A stretch of DNA of 64,000 bases, from the NCBI GenBank assembly GCA_026027325.1, contig JAMSLZ010000016.1:186001-250000 (forward strand), read 5' to 3'. The DNA is from Actinomucor elegans. Taxonomy: Eukaryota > Mucoromycota > Mucoromycetes > Mucorales > Mucoraceae. The translations under genes were made by a program, and so were the position numbers. Below are positions 9,199 through 22,244 of this stretch, piece by piece. Within the stretch, counting starts at the first letter, position 1, and each line of letters begins with the position of its first letter. The notes beneath the pieces were generated by a model. That model had not been told where the DNA came from. It saw only the letters and a program-made list of their open reading frames with translations, and made no database searches.

Positions 9199-10198
9199 AG
9201 TACAAGTTCGAATTTACAATAAAAGATAGATGACAACAAAGATCACTTTTCGCTCTCGTGTAATATATTAAATACTTCATGAATTCGTATCTACTATATA
9301 CTTTACAAACATTGTACACAATCATTCATCACTTGAGGGAGATTTGGATCACCGCTGTAAAAGATAATAGTTAATGTAAAGCCAACTTATATTAAAAAGA
9401 CCTCTGATTGTTACTGGGAGACTATTTCCTTTAAAGTATAAATACAAGGTACAAGCTAGATAGAATAACTTAACTCACTTTAAAATCAATAAAACCCCAT
9501 AAAATGGTTTTAGCTGATTTACACGCTTTTTATTCAATTTCTACCGCAAGCCTAATCTGTGTATTTTTTTTATTTTTATTTTTTCCTAGTCGATGACTAC
9601 TTATGAACGATCTAAAACTTTGCTGGTACTAATTATAGAAAAAGATGAGATTCAAATGATATCATGCAACAGTAATACAGTAGCAGAGTTTGTTTACAAT
9701 ACCGATACCAAATGAAATCAGTTAGGTGTGCAAGTTCATTATTATTATTACCATCCAAAACTACTGAGCGAGGTTTGGAAGCTATTGTTACTAGGGTAAT
9801 AGTGCTAGTTGCAAATATGATCTGATTACGTTCAATAGTAACCTTCGGATGTACTAAAGTGTATTCCTTTTCTAATTTTAACTAATGGTAATTCAATTAA
9901 ATTCATAAAACAGTTTTAGCGAACATTTTGGCATCATCAATACTATGTGCTAGCTCTTTTAAAATCAACTAAACTAATATTATTTTGGTTACCAGAATTT
10001 TAGGATTAGTAAAATAAAATACTTTCGTACGTCTAAAGCCTATTAACATTTATCAGATTCTTGTTACTAGAGTAGTTTTAACTTATCTAATTTTGACAGC
10101 CATGCATAATATTTCTCCAATAAGCAATTAGCGGGATTCTAATAAGGGGTGTTCCGAACCAGAATTTTCTTTGGTCTTCTTTTTTCTTTTCAGTGTCC
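9199..10198. other. Decayed repeat DNA before the PLP-protein gene
   Basis: No intact ORF. Bases ~9420-9500 resemble the leader of the Harbinger element (TATAAATAC, then ACAAGCTAG...CTTAACT). A short frame after 9594 beginning MTTYERSK is weakly similar to the transposase start, so this may be a truncated relative. The last ~150 bp, with a CT-rich run ending CTTTTCAG at 10192, are the probable promoter and leader of the next gene. Confidence 0.4.
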
Positions 10199-11332
10199 AT
10201 GTTACTACAACGAATTACTACAACACCACCAAAAAGATTCTTAATTAACAACCGATTTTTAGTACCATTACCAGCTTTACACTTAAGAATGTCCACACTT
10301 TCGCCTGCTGAACGTGAAAAAGAAGTTATTGAAAATTTGAACCAAGTAAGACAAACAGTCGAACAAGTCAAGGGTTCTAATGTTGTATGTATTCAAAATG
10401 TTATCGCCTACATAGATTTGCTCACTAATTTGTATAGGCTCGTCTTGTTGCAGTGAGTAAATATATGCCTGCAGAAGATATTGAATACGCTCTTAAAACG
10501 GGCCAAACCCATTTTGGTGAGAATTATGTAAGCTGCAGCAAGTCTTCCTCGGGATTACTACTAACCCAAAAGTCTAGGTGCAAGAACTGACTGAGAAAAG
10601 TCAAAAGGTAGATATACACGTTAGCTAGTTTATTGATTATATATTAACTCGAGACTGCATGGATATAATAGCTTCCTATAAGTATCGATTGGCATTTTAT
10701 TGGACACCTTCAAACAAACAAGTGCAAGGCAGTTGCGGGTAATGATTTTTATCAATTGGGCTATTTCAGGTTTTAATTATTCCTTTATATAGGCATCCCA
10801 AATTTGTTTCTTGTAGAGACTATTGATAGCGCGAAGAAGGCTGATGCGTTAAATAAGGCTTGTATTGCTGTTAGACGCGAAAATAAGCTTAGAGTCTATG
10901 TTCAAGTAAATACAAGCGGAGAAGAAGGTATAGTTTATCAGATTATTAATAAGACGAATATTGATCATTCAATAGCAAAAAGTGGTGTTGAACCCAAAGA
11001 TGCATTAAACGTTTGCAAGCATATTAAAGAGAGCTGCTTTGCTTTAGAACTATATGGACTGATGACTATTGGCATGAAAGGCCGTGACGCTACCAATAAT
11101 CCCGATTTCGAGGTAAAATGATGAATATGGATATATAACTTGTGCTTGTATATTGACTTTAATTTACAAGACCATTGTTCAACTTCAACATGATATCAAA
11201 TCAAAGTTGGATCTTGAAGTTTTTGAGGCAAGTTTTGGTATGTCAAGTGATTATAAAGAAGCTTTATTAGAAGGATCAAATAATGTACGCGTCGGTACAG
11301 CTATCTTTGGCGCGAGAAGAGTAAAGCAGTAG
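10199..11332 (+). CDS. PLP homeostasis protein (YggS/PROSC/YBL036C family)
   Basis: Binds pyridoxal 5'-phosphate and buffers its supply to B6 enzymes; it has no known catalytic reaction. Seven exons join in phase: 10199-10381, 10438-10527, 10578-10607, 10672-10738, 10793-10927, 10976-11112, 11171-11332, giving 267 residues. Family motifs: LVAVSK with the PLP lysine (Lys69), HFGENYVQEL, DWHFIGHLQTNK, VNTSGEEAKSG, LYGLMTIG and the C-terminal MSSDYKEALLEGSNNVRVGT. The first ~30 residues (MLLQRITTTPPKRFLINNRF) are basic and hydroxylated like a mitochondrial presequence; a second in-frame ATG at 10289 would give the usual ~237-residue cytosolic form. No defects seen. Confidence 0.92.
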
Positions 11333-11528
11333 AACAAAAAGACATGTGCTTTTTCCTATAAAACACGTCATCAGATTGAAGAACAAAGACGTGTTATTGG
11401 CTGATATTAGCTTTTTATGGTGTTGGAAACCAATTATAAAACTTTTCCCCCTTCCCACTTAAGAATAAAAAGAATAGTTGTCTCATCCTCTTTTTTTCTC
11501 TTCTTTTTTTTTCTTTACTTAATAATAC

Positions 11529-14500
11529 ATGGAAGCAGACTATAGCCAGGATTTGCCCACCGAGATTCTCGATAAACTTCGCAATCTCGAGTTAGAATTA
11601 GAGGATGGTGATATTACTTTGAAGGGCTTTGAAAAAAAGAAAGCCAGTTTGTTGGCTGATATTTCATCAAATTCACCTACACAACAGCAAAAATCAGAAG
11701 CCGAGTTATTAGAGGAGTTAGGCCCTGAGCCAAGTGCTGCTGATGTAGTTGATTTTTTGGACTTTTTGCCTTCTCCAACTCATTCACCTACACGAACAGT
11801 TGAAGCAGTAAATCTAATGGAAGAGAATCACCGTCAAATCCAACAACAACAGCAACAACAACATCAACAACAGCAGTATCAACCATTACCACAACAACAG
11901 CAATATCAACCATTACCACAGCAACAACAGCAGGTCAGACCAATGCAGCCACAGTATCGACCTTATCCCGGTAATAATGGAGGAATGGGCCGAGGAAACT
12001 ACTATAATAACGCACCTGCTCCTAATAATCGACCTTACATGATACCACGTAATAATGGTTATCCACAACCATCATCACAGCAACAGCCACAAATGCGACC
12101 CATGCCTCCTCTAGGTGCTAATCCTTACTATAGCCAAAGGCCTCCTCCTCAAAATATTGGCTATAGACCTCAGCAAGTACCACCACCTCAACAACAGCAA
12201 AGACCTCCCCAACAACCCACTACATCTCCTAGACTCATGTATAGACCTCAACCTCGACCTAATGGTGGGTATAGACCTCAACAATACGTGCAGTCACATG
12301 TTGGACAACCGCAATATGGTAATTATGGTTATAATAACGCGGGCAATGTCAATAGATCCCTCTCTACCAATTCAGGCACAAGTAGTGGCACCAACATGCA
12401 ACCTCAGAGACCGTATAATTCAATGTATACTCCCAGAAGTGATTCTATGGAATGGAATCAGTAAGAAAAAAAAGGAAAAAAAGAAAAAGAAAAAAAAGCA
12501 GCTTCAGCTTTCTTTCTTTTTTGCTTGAATGAATTATACGCTCTGCCTTCTATTTTATAATTTGTAAGTGATATCCTCTCTGTTTCGATTCCTTTTTTTT
12601 TAACTACTATATCTTTCTACATTTATTCTTCATCCTTTCCTTTCCTGCGAATAAAGGTTTTTGCGTGATCTAATATACACAGTTTTGTACTACTCATTTT
12701 TGATTTTTTTATGCTGCTTCTTTTATTTTTTTTGCTGATTTCATTCCATGATTTGTGCCTAATTGTTCTTGAGAGGGAAGAAGACATTTTTAACAAATAA
12801 AAAGCTAACGGATCTTAAGTAGATACTGCTTCGATTAAAAAGACGCCTTCTATCGCCTCTATCAATCCTACTCGATCCTCCTCCAACAACATACTATTAA
12901 ACGATCCACCTGTCATCCTTAAGTCAAATCTTAGCAAGTATGGCAATACCACCATGACCAAAACATTTCAAAATGTCGAACCTATTCCTATACCTCGTCC
13001 TGTAGGCCAAGAAGTGCTTGAAGGACTGGCTGGTCGTCAAATGCTTCCTTCTTTACCCCGAAATATACCTTTCAAAGTCGTAGATATCCAGGACAAACAA
13101 GATCCTACCCTTTTTCACACCATTTCAGAACTATTGCGGTATCGGGCCAACAATAGCCAAGGTCGCATCATGCCTGCTTTCACTCAAATCGATGATAAAG
13201 GCAAAGAATCTGTGTCGGTCACTTGGGAAAAACTTGCTGCCAGAGCAGAAAAGGTAGCCATGGTGATTCGCGATAAATCAGGTTTACTTGTAGGTAGCTG
13301 TGTGGCTCTTTCATATCGCAAATCCGAGACAGTAGATTTTATTGTGGCTCTGTTGGGCTGCTTTATTGCCGGCATGGTAGCTGTGCCTATCAACGCCATA
13401 GAAGAACTATCAGAACTATGGTTTATTTTGAGGGTTTCCAATGTGCATCTGGTGCTTACAACGGATACCAACCTCAAGACTCTGACCAAGAATATGAAAA
13501 CGCGCAATATAGATTTCCCCAAGAACGTGGATTGGTGGCCTACCAATGACTTTGGGTCCTTGTATCTTCATCAGATCAAGTCAGGTAAATACAATGCGCT
13601 TCGATCAACTTCTTTAGCTTATATCGAGTATACCAAATCGATGAATGGAGAATTGAAGGGAGTGGCTATATCTCATCGAAGTATGATGAAACACTGCCAT
13701 TCATATAATGCCGCTATCATTGAAACAATCGTTTGCACAGGTGAGGATGAAACCACGTCTGTCTTTCCTAACTGGGATACACGAGGTGTAGATACCTTGT
13801 TGACCTATCTAGAACCGCGGCAACAATTGGGCCTCAATGTCTCCGTACTATGCTCTATCTACAGCGGAAACCATACGATTTTTGCCAGTGCTAATATTAT
13901 GGAAACACCAGCTGTTTGGATTCATGCAATTTCCAAGTACAAAGGTAAGCCAACGATAATACGCGCCCAAAAGAAGATATAGAGAAACTAACGGATGCAA
14001 TTGCAAAAGTTACTATTGCTTTAGCTGGATATCCTGGTGCTTTCTATGCAGCTAAATACTACCAGAAAAATACACGTGAAGTCTTGAACTACAGCAAAAA
14101 GACCGTGCCCGATCTTTCTTCGCTCCGTATCCTGTTTATTGATACATTGGTAGTGAAACCTGATACCAATGAGTACATTGCCGATAAACTTCTTAAGCCT
14201 TTAGGCAAAACCATGGCGCAATCGCCTATTGATGTAGTGACTCCTATCCTTTCTTTGCCCGAGCATGGAGGTACAATCATCAGCTTTAGAGATTATCTAG
14301 GCCCTGGCATCTTGGAAGAATTTGAGCAATCCTATAATCAACAAGATAACACGACAACTACCAAGAAGCGTACTATGTTTGCACAAGGTAAATCACGAGA
14401 TGTTTGGGAATGTATCTTGGATGCAGACGCTTTGCGTCGTAAGAAAGTTGTAGTATTTGCTACCACCTCTACTGGAACTATACATGGTGATGAGTCGGGC

Positions 14501-17500
14501 TGCCTACGTGTAGGATCGCATGGATTTCCTTTTCCAGAGTCAGTGATTGCTATTGTGGATCCAGAGACTGCATTGCTTTGTCCTTCAGATACGATAGGCG
14601 AGGTATGGATAAATGCGCCTTCGTTGGCAGATGGGTTTTGGAGTATACCTACTTTGACAGAGGCTGTGTATCATGCGATCCCAGTTATAGTGCCGTCTGA
14701 GACGATGAATCCTGAAATGTATGATAGACAGTTTTTGAGAACAGGCTTGTTGGGTACAATGATTGGGGGCCGATTAATAGTGTTAGGTGCTTATGAAGAT
14801 CGTATTCGACAGCAGCGATTAGGAAGTGAATTGGGTGAAGAAGATGTTCATGTTGGATCAGATGTAATCAATACAATTACAAAGAAATCTCGAATAGATT
14901 CATGGTAAGAACAAGCTGTAAATGAAGCATGAAATACTCAATCTACTTTTATAGTACTGTGTTTGACATTTACATCAATGGACAATATTTACCAGTGCTT
15001 GTGTTTGAATCAAATTTAGCTACGAACGAAATGGCCAAACTAGCGATGAATGCAACCGATGTCCTCCTTGCGTATCATGGTCTTCGTATATATGCAACAG
15101 CAGCTGTCAATAAAGGTCAACTTCCTCGTTATTTGAAAGATGGTAATCAATATTTTCATCACCTTATGACCAAGCGTCGCTTTTTATCTGGACATTTGCC
15201 TCTGAAGTATCTTCAAATGGATGTAGACCGTACTATCTTTAATGAAGCGATATCACCTTTATATGATCCAACTTCTCAAACTGATGCTTCTGTATGGAAA
15301 TCCAATCTAGCAGCACACGAGCGTGCTCAGTCGCTCAAACTCATCTCGCGAAGGACTCGTCTTCAACACACTGGAGTTGAAATGATTTATGAAGCTGTAG
15401 ACGAACGCTCTGGCTACGACCTCTCGCGATTTACCAATATGGTAGATATCATGCTCTGGCGAACTTCACTCCATCCAGAAGAAAATGCTTTTGTTTCCAT
15501 GTCACAAGGCACCACTAAGCCTTACAGTTGGCGCAAGTTCAATAATCAAATCGCTACGCTTGCTAATTACTTTAGCAAAAAGTGTATGCTCAAGACAGGC
15601 ACACGTGTGATGCTCATGTTTCATTTTGGTGCCGATTTCGTACGTGCACTCTATGCTTGCTTTGTCGTAGGGTTGATTCCAGTGATTTGTACGCCACCCG
15701 AACTATTGCAATCCTCTCAAAAACGCATTCAAGAAGATGTGAATACCATGATGCGTACATTGTATGATCTCAACATTCAACATGTTATTGTGAATGCGCA
15801 AACAGAGGATATATTACGAAACAAGACAGTAACATCGGCTGCCAAGATTGCAACCACTATATACGGTAAATTGATTGGTATGAAAAGGATCCCCGATACC
15901 ATCAATATAGAAAAGGCGCCTCGATTTAATAAGCTGTTGGGCCCTGAAAGTGGATATTCGGTTAGATCCGAGTGGACTACAGATAAACTACGGCCTGCAT
16001 TTGTGTTGGTGTATCAGAATCAATGCATAGACTTTGCCAGTGGAGCACATCAATACGTTTCCTATAGTCATGGCACGATTGTATCCCAATGTCGTTCCCA
16101 GAAGCTGACGTGCCAGCTCAAATATCAAAAGCCATTAATTGTTACTGGATTAAGTGCTTTTGAAGGACTTGGATTATTGTATGCTGCTTTCTGCGGTGTC
16201 TATGTTGGTAAATCTTTTTTACATTCTAGTCCCGAGATACAATTTACTGATTCTTATTTCATTATAGGATGTACTACGATTTTGATGCCCACTGTAGAGT
16301 TCAAGAACAATACCCTTTCCTATTTTGAACTTATAGCTAAAAACAAATGTCCTACTATATGCGCTAATTATCTTGTATTTGACTATGCCATGAGTCGAAT
16401 CAATCCTTCAGAGCAGCGTCTAATCCAACTTCAAAACACGCACAATATCATACTAGCTGTTTCAAGCAGAACCAAGCCCAAATTTTATGAAAAAATTTGT
16501 AGGTATCTTTCTCTAAGTCGACTGGAGCGGGAAAATATCAATACTGTGTATAGCCATCCGTTCAATCCAATGATTACCACGCGTTCCTATATGCTTTTAG
16601 AACCTATCTCACTCATAGCTGATTTTGAATGGCTAAGACAAGGTATTGTGCGTCCTCTTCAGTCTCAAAGCGAAGATACGGCGTATGGTGTACTATTACA
16701 AGATTCTGGTATGGTGCCTACCAACACTATGATTGCTATTGTTAACCCAGAGACCCACATTTTATGTCCCAGTAATGTCATTGGTGAGATCTGGGTTTCT
16801 TCAGACAGCAATGCTAAAGGATTGTATGGCACCAATAGAGATCATGCTGCTACTTTTGAGGCTGTGATACCAGGCGCTGATTCACGCGTAAAATACATGC
16901 GTACAGGTGATATCGGATTCTTGTGGAATGTACAACGAAAGTCAGTAGGCACTCAAGCGTCTGTGGAAGAAGGGCAATGCTTATACGTCTTAGGCCACAT
17001 TGACGAAATTATATTGTCTAAGGGATTGATCCATTTTGCTATTGATATTGAAGGAACAGTTGAAAACTGTCATCAAGACATTCTTTCAGAAGGATGGTAA
17101 GTATTTACTAAATTGTTCTTACAAAGATGTTTACTTTATGCATATATAGTTACATTATCCAAACTGAAGATTCTGAAATCATTGTGATTGTAGCTATCAA
17201 GTCTACAAGCGGATCCGTAATTTCTGTTGTACCTATTATTGTTAGCTCTGTTTTAGAGCGTCATTCACTGGTCGTTGATACTGTAGTAATGGTGAATAAG
17301 GATCAATTACCTAAGAAACATTATGGAGAAAAGCTTCGAAAAAAGGTCCTGTCTATGTACAAGCGGAAAGAAATGTAAGTTCTATATCACTTTATATGTT
17401 AAATGCTAAATTGTTATGCATAGATCCGCTATATACGTCAATAGAATCAAGAACCAGCATCAGCCTATTATTTTACCTCAATGGAATAATACAGCTACTT

Positions 17501-17664
17501 CTCATCTGCTAGCACTTGATAATAGTGATAATCAATCTGTCATTTCGTTCGGTCAAAGATCACACATGAACTTTGACGCGGGCTGTCCCTCGTTTATTCC
17601 TACCTCCGCTCAATCACTTAGATCAGCCAGTGCAGAATCTTCGTGGGAACAAGCATCAACATAA
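11529..17664 (+). CDS. DIP2-like protein: DMAP1-binding domain plus tandem adenylation domains
   Basis: Related to animal DIP2, yeast Cmr2 and fungal CPS1, linked to control of selected diacylglycerols. Exons: 11529-12460, 12935-13944, 14010-14904, 14955-16207, 16268-17096, 17150-17374, 17424-17664. Residues ~8-55 form the DMAP1-binding domain (LPTEILDKLRNLELELEDGD then ITLKGFEKKKASLL). A long Gln/Pro/Tyr-rich linker follows, then two FAAL-like AMP-binding modules (SVTWEKLAARAEKVA and PYSWRKFNNQIATLA openings; LRTGLLG and MRTGDIGFL late motifs). The 60-nt intron 16208-16267 is in frame and hides in the ORF. The first intron is uncertain: the clear donor GTAAGA at 12461 joins in phase only to the acceptor at 12934, yet 12820-12934 also looks coding. 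The DMAP part could alternatively be a separate 311-residue gene. Confidence 0.8.
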
Positions 17665-18361
17665 GCTTATGTGTAAAATAAAAAGAAAAAAAGAAACCTG
17701 CATGTGATGCTGAGAAGGCCTTGTAATATATATATTCTTTTATCTAGGGCATTAGATTGTTAATAACGCAATAGCGCGAATTAATTCTCCACAAACGAAC
17801 TACTATGAGTCAGAATTGAAAATAAACGGAAGCCGCAGTATAGTTTCATAACATTTGTTTATTACGATAAACGATCGCAAAGTGCGACCACAAACACCTT
17901 AATAAGAATGAAAAGGTTTACCCGCCGGAGATCTGGTCCTTTATCTCGGTCTTTGTGATGTGCTTACATAGCTGCCAAGACTTGTATATATCACTCGGTA
18001 AGGTGATGAGAACGAGTAATATGATATATTCGTTTTTTGACATAGCGAGATCATCTATATTTCTAATTCCACCAATCGATATACCAGTTACACATAGCTC
18101 CAAAGTACCTCTTCACTTGAGATTCAACGAATTAGGATACGTTCCTTGAACTTTTACCGTTATACGGAGCGGGATGGCAATAAACGTGTAACGGCAATTG
18201 CATCATATAAAATCCGACCCTTTCATCCTCTTTTCTTTTTCTTTTTTTAGATCATAGATCAATTCAAGTCGGAAAGAACAAGTAGTCTTACTTTTTCTTT
18301 TCATTATTTTAATAACTTGGCCGCAAATTACTCCCAAAAGAATAATCGCTTTGACAAAGAC
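17665..18361. other. Intergenic region between the DIP2-like and MFS genes
   Basis: No gene seen. Its right part is the promoter and CT-rich leader of the transporter gene. Confidence 0.5.
18206..18212 (+). promoter_or_regulatory. Putative TATA box of the MFS transporter gene
   Basis: TATAAAA about 155 bp before the ATG, followed by a long CT-rich tract (CTTTTCTTTTTCTTTTTTTAG), a common arrangement at fungal transcription starts. Confidence 0.4.
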
Positions 18362-20056
18362 ATGGCATATGTTGAACAAAAGTTAGATGCACGTTCAAAT
18401 TCTTTTGTTTCTTTGGATAAAGAAACTCAAGAAAAGCAATCTTATATTCAACCAACGCAATCAGTATCAAGCGCTAGCTCCCAAGCGACTGCTAAAATAG
18501 GTAAGTAGTTCTTTAACTACAAATACCTATACTTATATCAATCGCGTAGAATCTAATCCAACAAAGGACATAGAACAGGGTGATGACCCTCAATTGCCTC
18601 CAGTCAACCATGAGGAAGGTCCCGATGGCGGCTTTGGTTGGTTAGTTGTGTTGGGCGCTTTTTGCGTGCAAGTAACAAGTTTTGGTGTAATATCTAGTTG
18701 GGGTAATATTAGAAGCAACTGAATAAGAAGCCATGACTAATCTAATTAAGAACAGGTGTGATGCAAGATTACTTTCACCGATCCTTGTTTTCTGATAATC
18801 CTCAAGCCCTAGTGGATCTCAGTTTTGTCGGCACTTTGGCCTTGATCTTTATTAACGGCGGCAGTCCTATTGTTCAGGTTTGTGTAGCAAGATATGGTCT
18901 CCGACCTGTCATGATTACTGGCACACTCTTTATTACATTGGCTCTGGAGATGGCAGGATTTGCTACCGAGGTAAGGAAATGGATGCATATATTCTTATAA
19001 GCTATTTATGAACTACAAAACAAAAGGTCTGGCATCTTTATTTAACGCAAGGTATTCTGTTTGGTATGGGCGCGTCTTGTATGTATGTCACTGTAATGGC
19101 TGTTACACCTCAGTGGTTTACCAAAAACCGAGGTGCCGCTCTAGGTATTGTCGCTGGTGGTAGTGGTGTAGGTGGTCTTATTGTACCCTTTATTGTTACA
19201 CCTATTAATAGGAATTTGGGCCCTGCTTGGACATATCGCATTCTTGGCTTCATTTGCTTGGCTTGTGACATTATGGCTTGTATCTTTGTTAGAGAAAGAA
19301 TTCCTCGTCCCAGAGAAAAGAAGAAATTATCTCAAATTGTTCAGTTTGACGTACTCAAGAACATCAACTTTTTAATCTTTTGTATTGGATCAGATATTGC
19401 ACTCTTTGGGTATTTTGTTCCTCTCTTTTTTGTTCCTGGTAAACTACTACTATTTTCAATTTATGAAAAGGCATAGTGTTAATAATTTCATCGAATAGCT
19501 TACGCAACATACTTGGGTATGTCGGACTCCCAAGGATCGTCTCTTATTTCTGTTTGCTCAGCAATGAACTTTGTCGGTCGTTTGGCATCGGGGTGGGTAC
19601 ATCAATTACCAAACTCAACGAGGATTCATTACTCATCATGATTTGATTTACAGGTATTTAGCAGATCGTATTGGTAGATTGAACTCCAATATCATTTTTC
19701 ATTTACTTACGGCCATAAGCTGTTTATTAATTTGGACATTTGCTTATTCATATGGTCCTTTGATGGGTTTTAGTGCCGTTTATGGGTTTGCGTGCGGATC
19801 CTACTTTGCATTGATGTCTCCAATCTCTGCTAGCCTACTTGGGATGGAAAAGTTCCCATCTGGCTTATCATTGTTACTTTTCTTTAATGCCTTTCCTGTA
19901 TTCGGTGCCAATATTTCCAGTGCCATTGAAACTGGTGTCAACTCAGAGCCATTCTTTGCATATAAGATGTTTGCAGGTGTCGCGTTCTTGCTTGGCGCAT
20001 TAATTCTTACCTTTTTGAAGCTTCGACTCAACAAGAATCCTTTTGTCAAGATTTAA
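18362..20056 (+). CDS. MFS transporter, monocarboxylate transporter-like (SLC16/MCH family)
   Basis: Plasma-membrane or organelle permease of the major facilitator superfamily; substrate unknown. Exons: 18362-18500, 18550-18702, 18756-18970, 19027-19438, 19499-19592, 19654-20056, all phases agreeing, 471 residues. A ~60-residue polar cytosolic N-terminus precedes the family signature PDGGFGWLVVLGAFCVQ. Other family features: GGSPIVQVCVARYGLRPV, GASCMYVTVMAVTPQWFTKN followed by RGAALGIVAGGSGVGG, a loop LFVPG...SDSQGSSLISVCSAMN, and GRLASGYLADRIGRLNS after TM8, then four further hydrophobic helices. The start was taken at 18362 because the longer frame opens with TTG only. Yeast Mch proteins do not transport monocarboxylates, so substrate should not be assumed. 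Confidence 0.88.
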
Positions 20057-20330
20057 TAGTTGCAAATAAAACTTTTCTACATAACCAGTTTCTCGACTGA
20101 ATGTGATATTAGAGTTAGTTGATACCAACGCCTATTATTAGACGAAACAACCCTTCTAAAAAGATTATAAATTAACAAAAAGCCTGAATCTTTTTATTTA
20201 ACTAAAGAATTAAAGTAGAAATGAAGTTTATATAAAATGTAGCAGGTCATTCTGAATATGAACTACTGAAAAAATGCGACATTTGACGAGGGTAATAGGT
20301 CAACAGATTTGATGTTGATTAAGGATGAGC

Positions 20331-20751
20331 TTATTTAGACCACAAAGACAAACTTCCAGTGAAAGAAAGCCGATAATCAGTTTGAATCGCATAAGTACAC
20401 TATGCGTGGTTTTAGATCACGTGTAAACTTCAAATGATTCTGGACTACAAATTAAAAAGTTGCATATTTCATCATATCTTCTTTTACTTGCGGTACAAAA
20501 GCCTCTCCAACTGGGTAGCTATTGAGTTCTATTAGATAAACCGGAGTTCCAATAAATGCAACAACAACTCATTCATTCTATATGTGGATCCCCAACCAGA
20601 TATGATATTAGGCTGAGATTGGTCGAAAGATCCATAAATTTAGTATAGATCTATTAGTTTACATAAAGTATAGATTATCTACTGTTAGTTCTGATTGTAT
20701 TTTGGATACATAAATGTTTTGGTAGGTACACAGGCTCATACTGAGCATATG
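20331..20751 (+). repeat. Left arm of a perfect 421-bp inverted repeat
   Basis: Begins TTATTTAGACCACAAAGAC and ends CTCATACTGAGCATATG. Compared line by line, it is the exact reverse complement of 21824-22244 with no mismatch or indel. Identity stops abruptly at both ends. No TSD or known terminal motif was seen. Confidence 0.95.
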
Positions 20752-21823
20752 CTGCTGACCAAATAATTCTTAAAAACTACCCTGAGAGTCATTTGATCAC
20801 CGCTTTCTATCTACATTTAGAAAAACGGGTTATTCATTCTATGTATGATAAGGTATACCAATAAGATAATAAAGCATAAATAAAATAGTCATGAATAATA
20901 AGGAAGTAGAAACCAAAGGCAAAAATTATCAGAAATCATCCTCTTCAAGATTTCCCATGTTTGCCGTCGTTAAAGTGGCGATTAACAAATAATACAAGTT
21001 AGAATGGGTATATAGTATATCTAATGAATGAACATCTTAAATGCATAATCATTTTGGAGAATAGTTACGCTGATCAGTTCAGCCACAGTTCCAATATTAA
21101 AATTACCTCTTCAATGGTGTAATCCTCTTCATAAATGATAATCTACATAAATTAATACAATATTATGGTAATTATATCATATAATTTCAGTATAAACTAT
21201 GCAGTAGTAAGTTGTACCATACATCAAAAGAATAGATACAAGGTTTCAACTAATCACTTACAAATACCATAGAGAATCAATAGCTAAAGAAGTAGACAAG
21301 CAATATATATATTTATAATATTTTATTTACTTAAACATTACTGAATAAACGCTCCTAGTTAGCTTATCACAGGCTTTATTACTATTTCATTCAATATTTA
21401 CATTAAACTACCCAAATGCTATAATATATTGCACTTCTCGCAAGTCTTGATAAACGACAGATGTAGCTTCAAAAGGAACTGATCATATTGTCTCTGAGCG
21501 ACCTTTTCAATGCAGGAGAATGGAAATAGTTGATTGTGGGCCATGTAGCGCTTCCAATGAACTGCATTGCCTTCAATAATTATTATCTACGTTTTGCATT
21601 ATAAGAGACAACGATTTTGCTTTTCTCCTCTCAGAGTTTATCCCCCATTTAAGAAATTAATCATAATATGTACTTTACATCATAATAAATAGGAAAAAAA
21701 ATATTAGTATACTCTCTCAAGTATTATCTCCACAGAAATTAGAAGCAATGACTTACTAATATTGTTTTTTCTCTTCAGAAAGAAGCTTGCGTTTGAAGTG
21801 TGGTCTATGATCTTCATATTCCC
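20752..21823. other. 1,072-bp spacer of the inverted repeat
   Basis: AT-rich with no ORF of note and no recognised element. Would be the loop if the locus were transcribed through as a hairpin. Confidence 0.6.
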
Positions 21824-22244
21824 CATATGCTCAGTATGAGCCTGTGTACCTACCAAAACATTTATGTATCCAAAATACAATCAGAACTAACAGTAGATAA
21901 TCTATACTTTATGTAAACTAATAGATCTATACTAAATTTATGGATCTTTCGACCAATCTCAGCCTAATATCATATCTGGTTGGGGATCCACATATAGAAT
22001 GAATGAGTTGTTGTTGCATTTATTGGAACTCCGGTTTATCTAATAGAACTCAATAGCTACCCAGTTGGAGAGGCTTTTGTACCGCAAGTAAAAGAAGATA
22101 TGATGAAATATGCAACTTTTTAATTTGTAGTCCAGAATCATTTGAAGTTTACACGTGATCTAAAACCACGCATAGTGTACTTATGCGATTCAAACTGATT
22201 ATCGGCTTTCTTTCACTGGAAGTTTGTCTTTGTGGTCTAAATAA
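21824..22244 (-). repeat. Right arm of the perfect 421-bp inverted repeat
   Basis: Exact reverse complement of 20331-20751. On the plus strand it carries a coding-like frame of 39 codons at 22007-22123 ending in TAA, including VYLIELNSYPVGEAF and VKEDMMKYATF, preceded by a stop. The fragment is not recognised; it suggests the arm derives from a gene or transposon ORF. Confidence 0.95.

Noticed and set aside
12115..12528. 137-codon plus-strand ORF
   Set aside because: Out-of-frame reading of the Gln/Pro-rich linker of the DIP2-like gene.
13184..13546. 120-codon minus-strand ORF
   Set aside because: Antisense to the first adenylation domain; no independent support.
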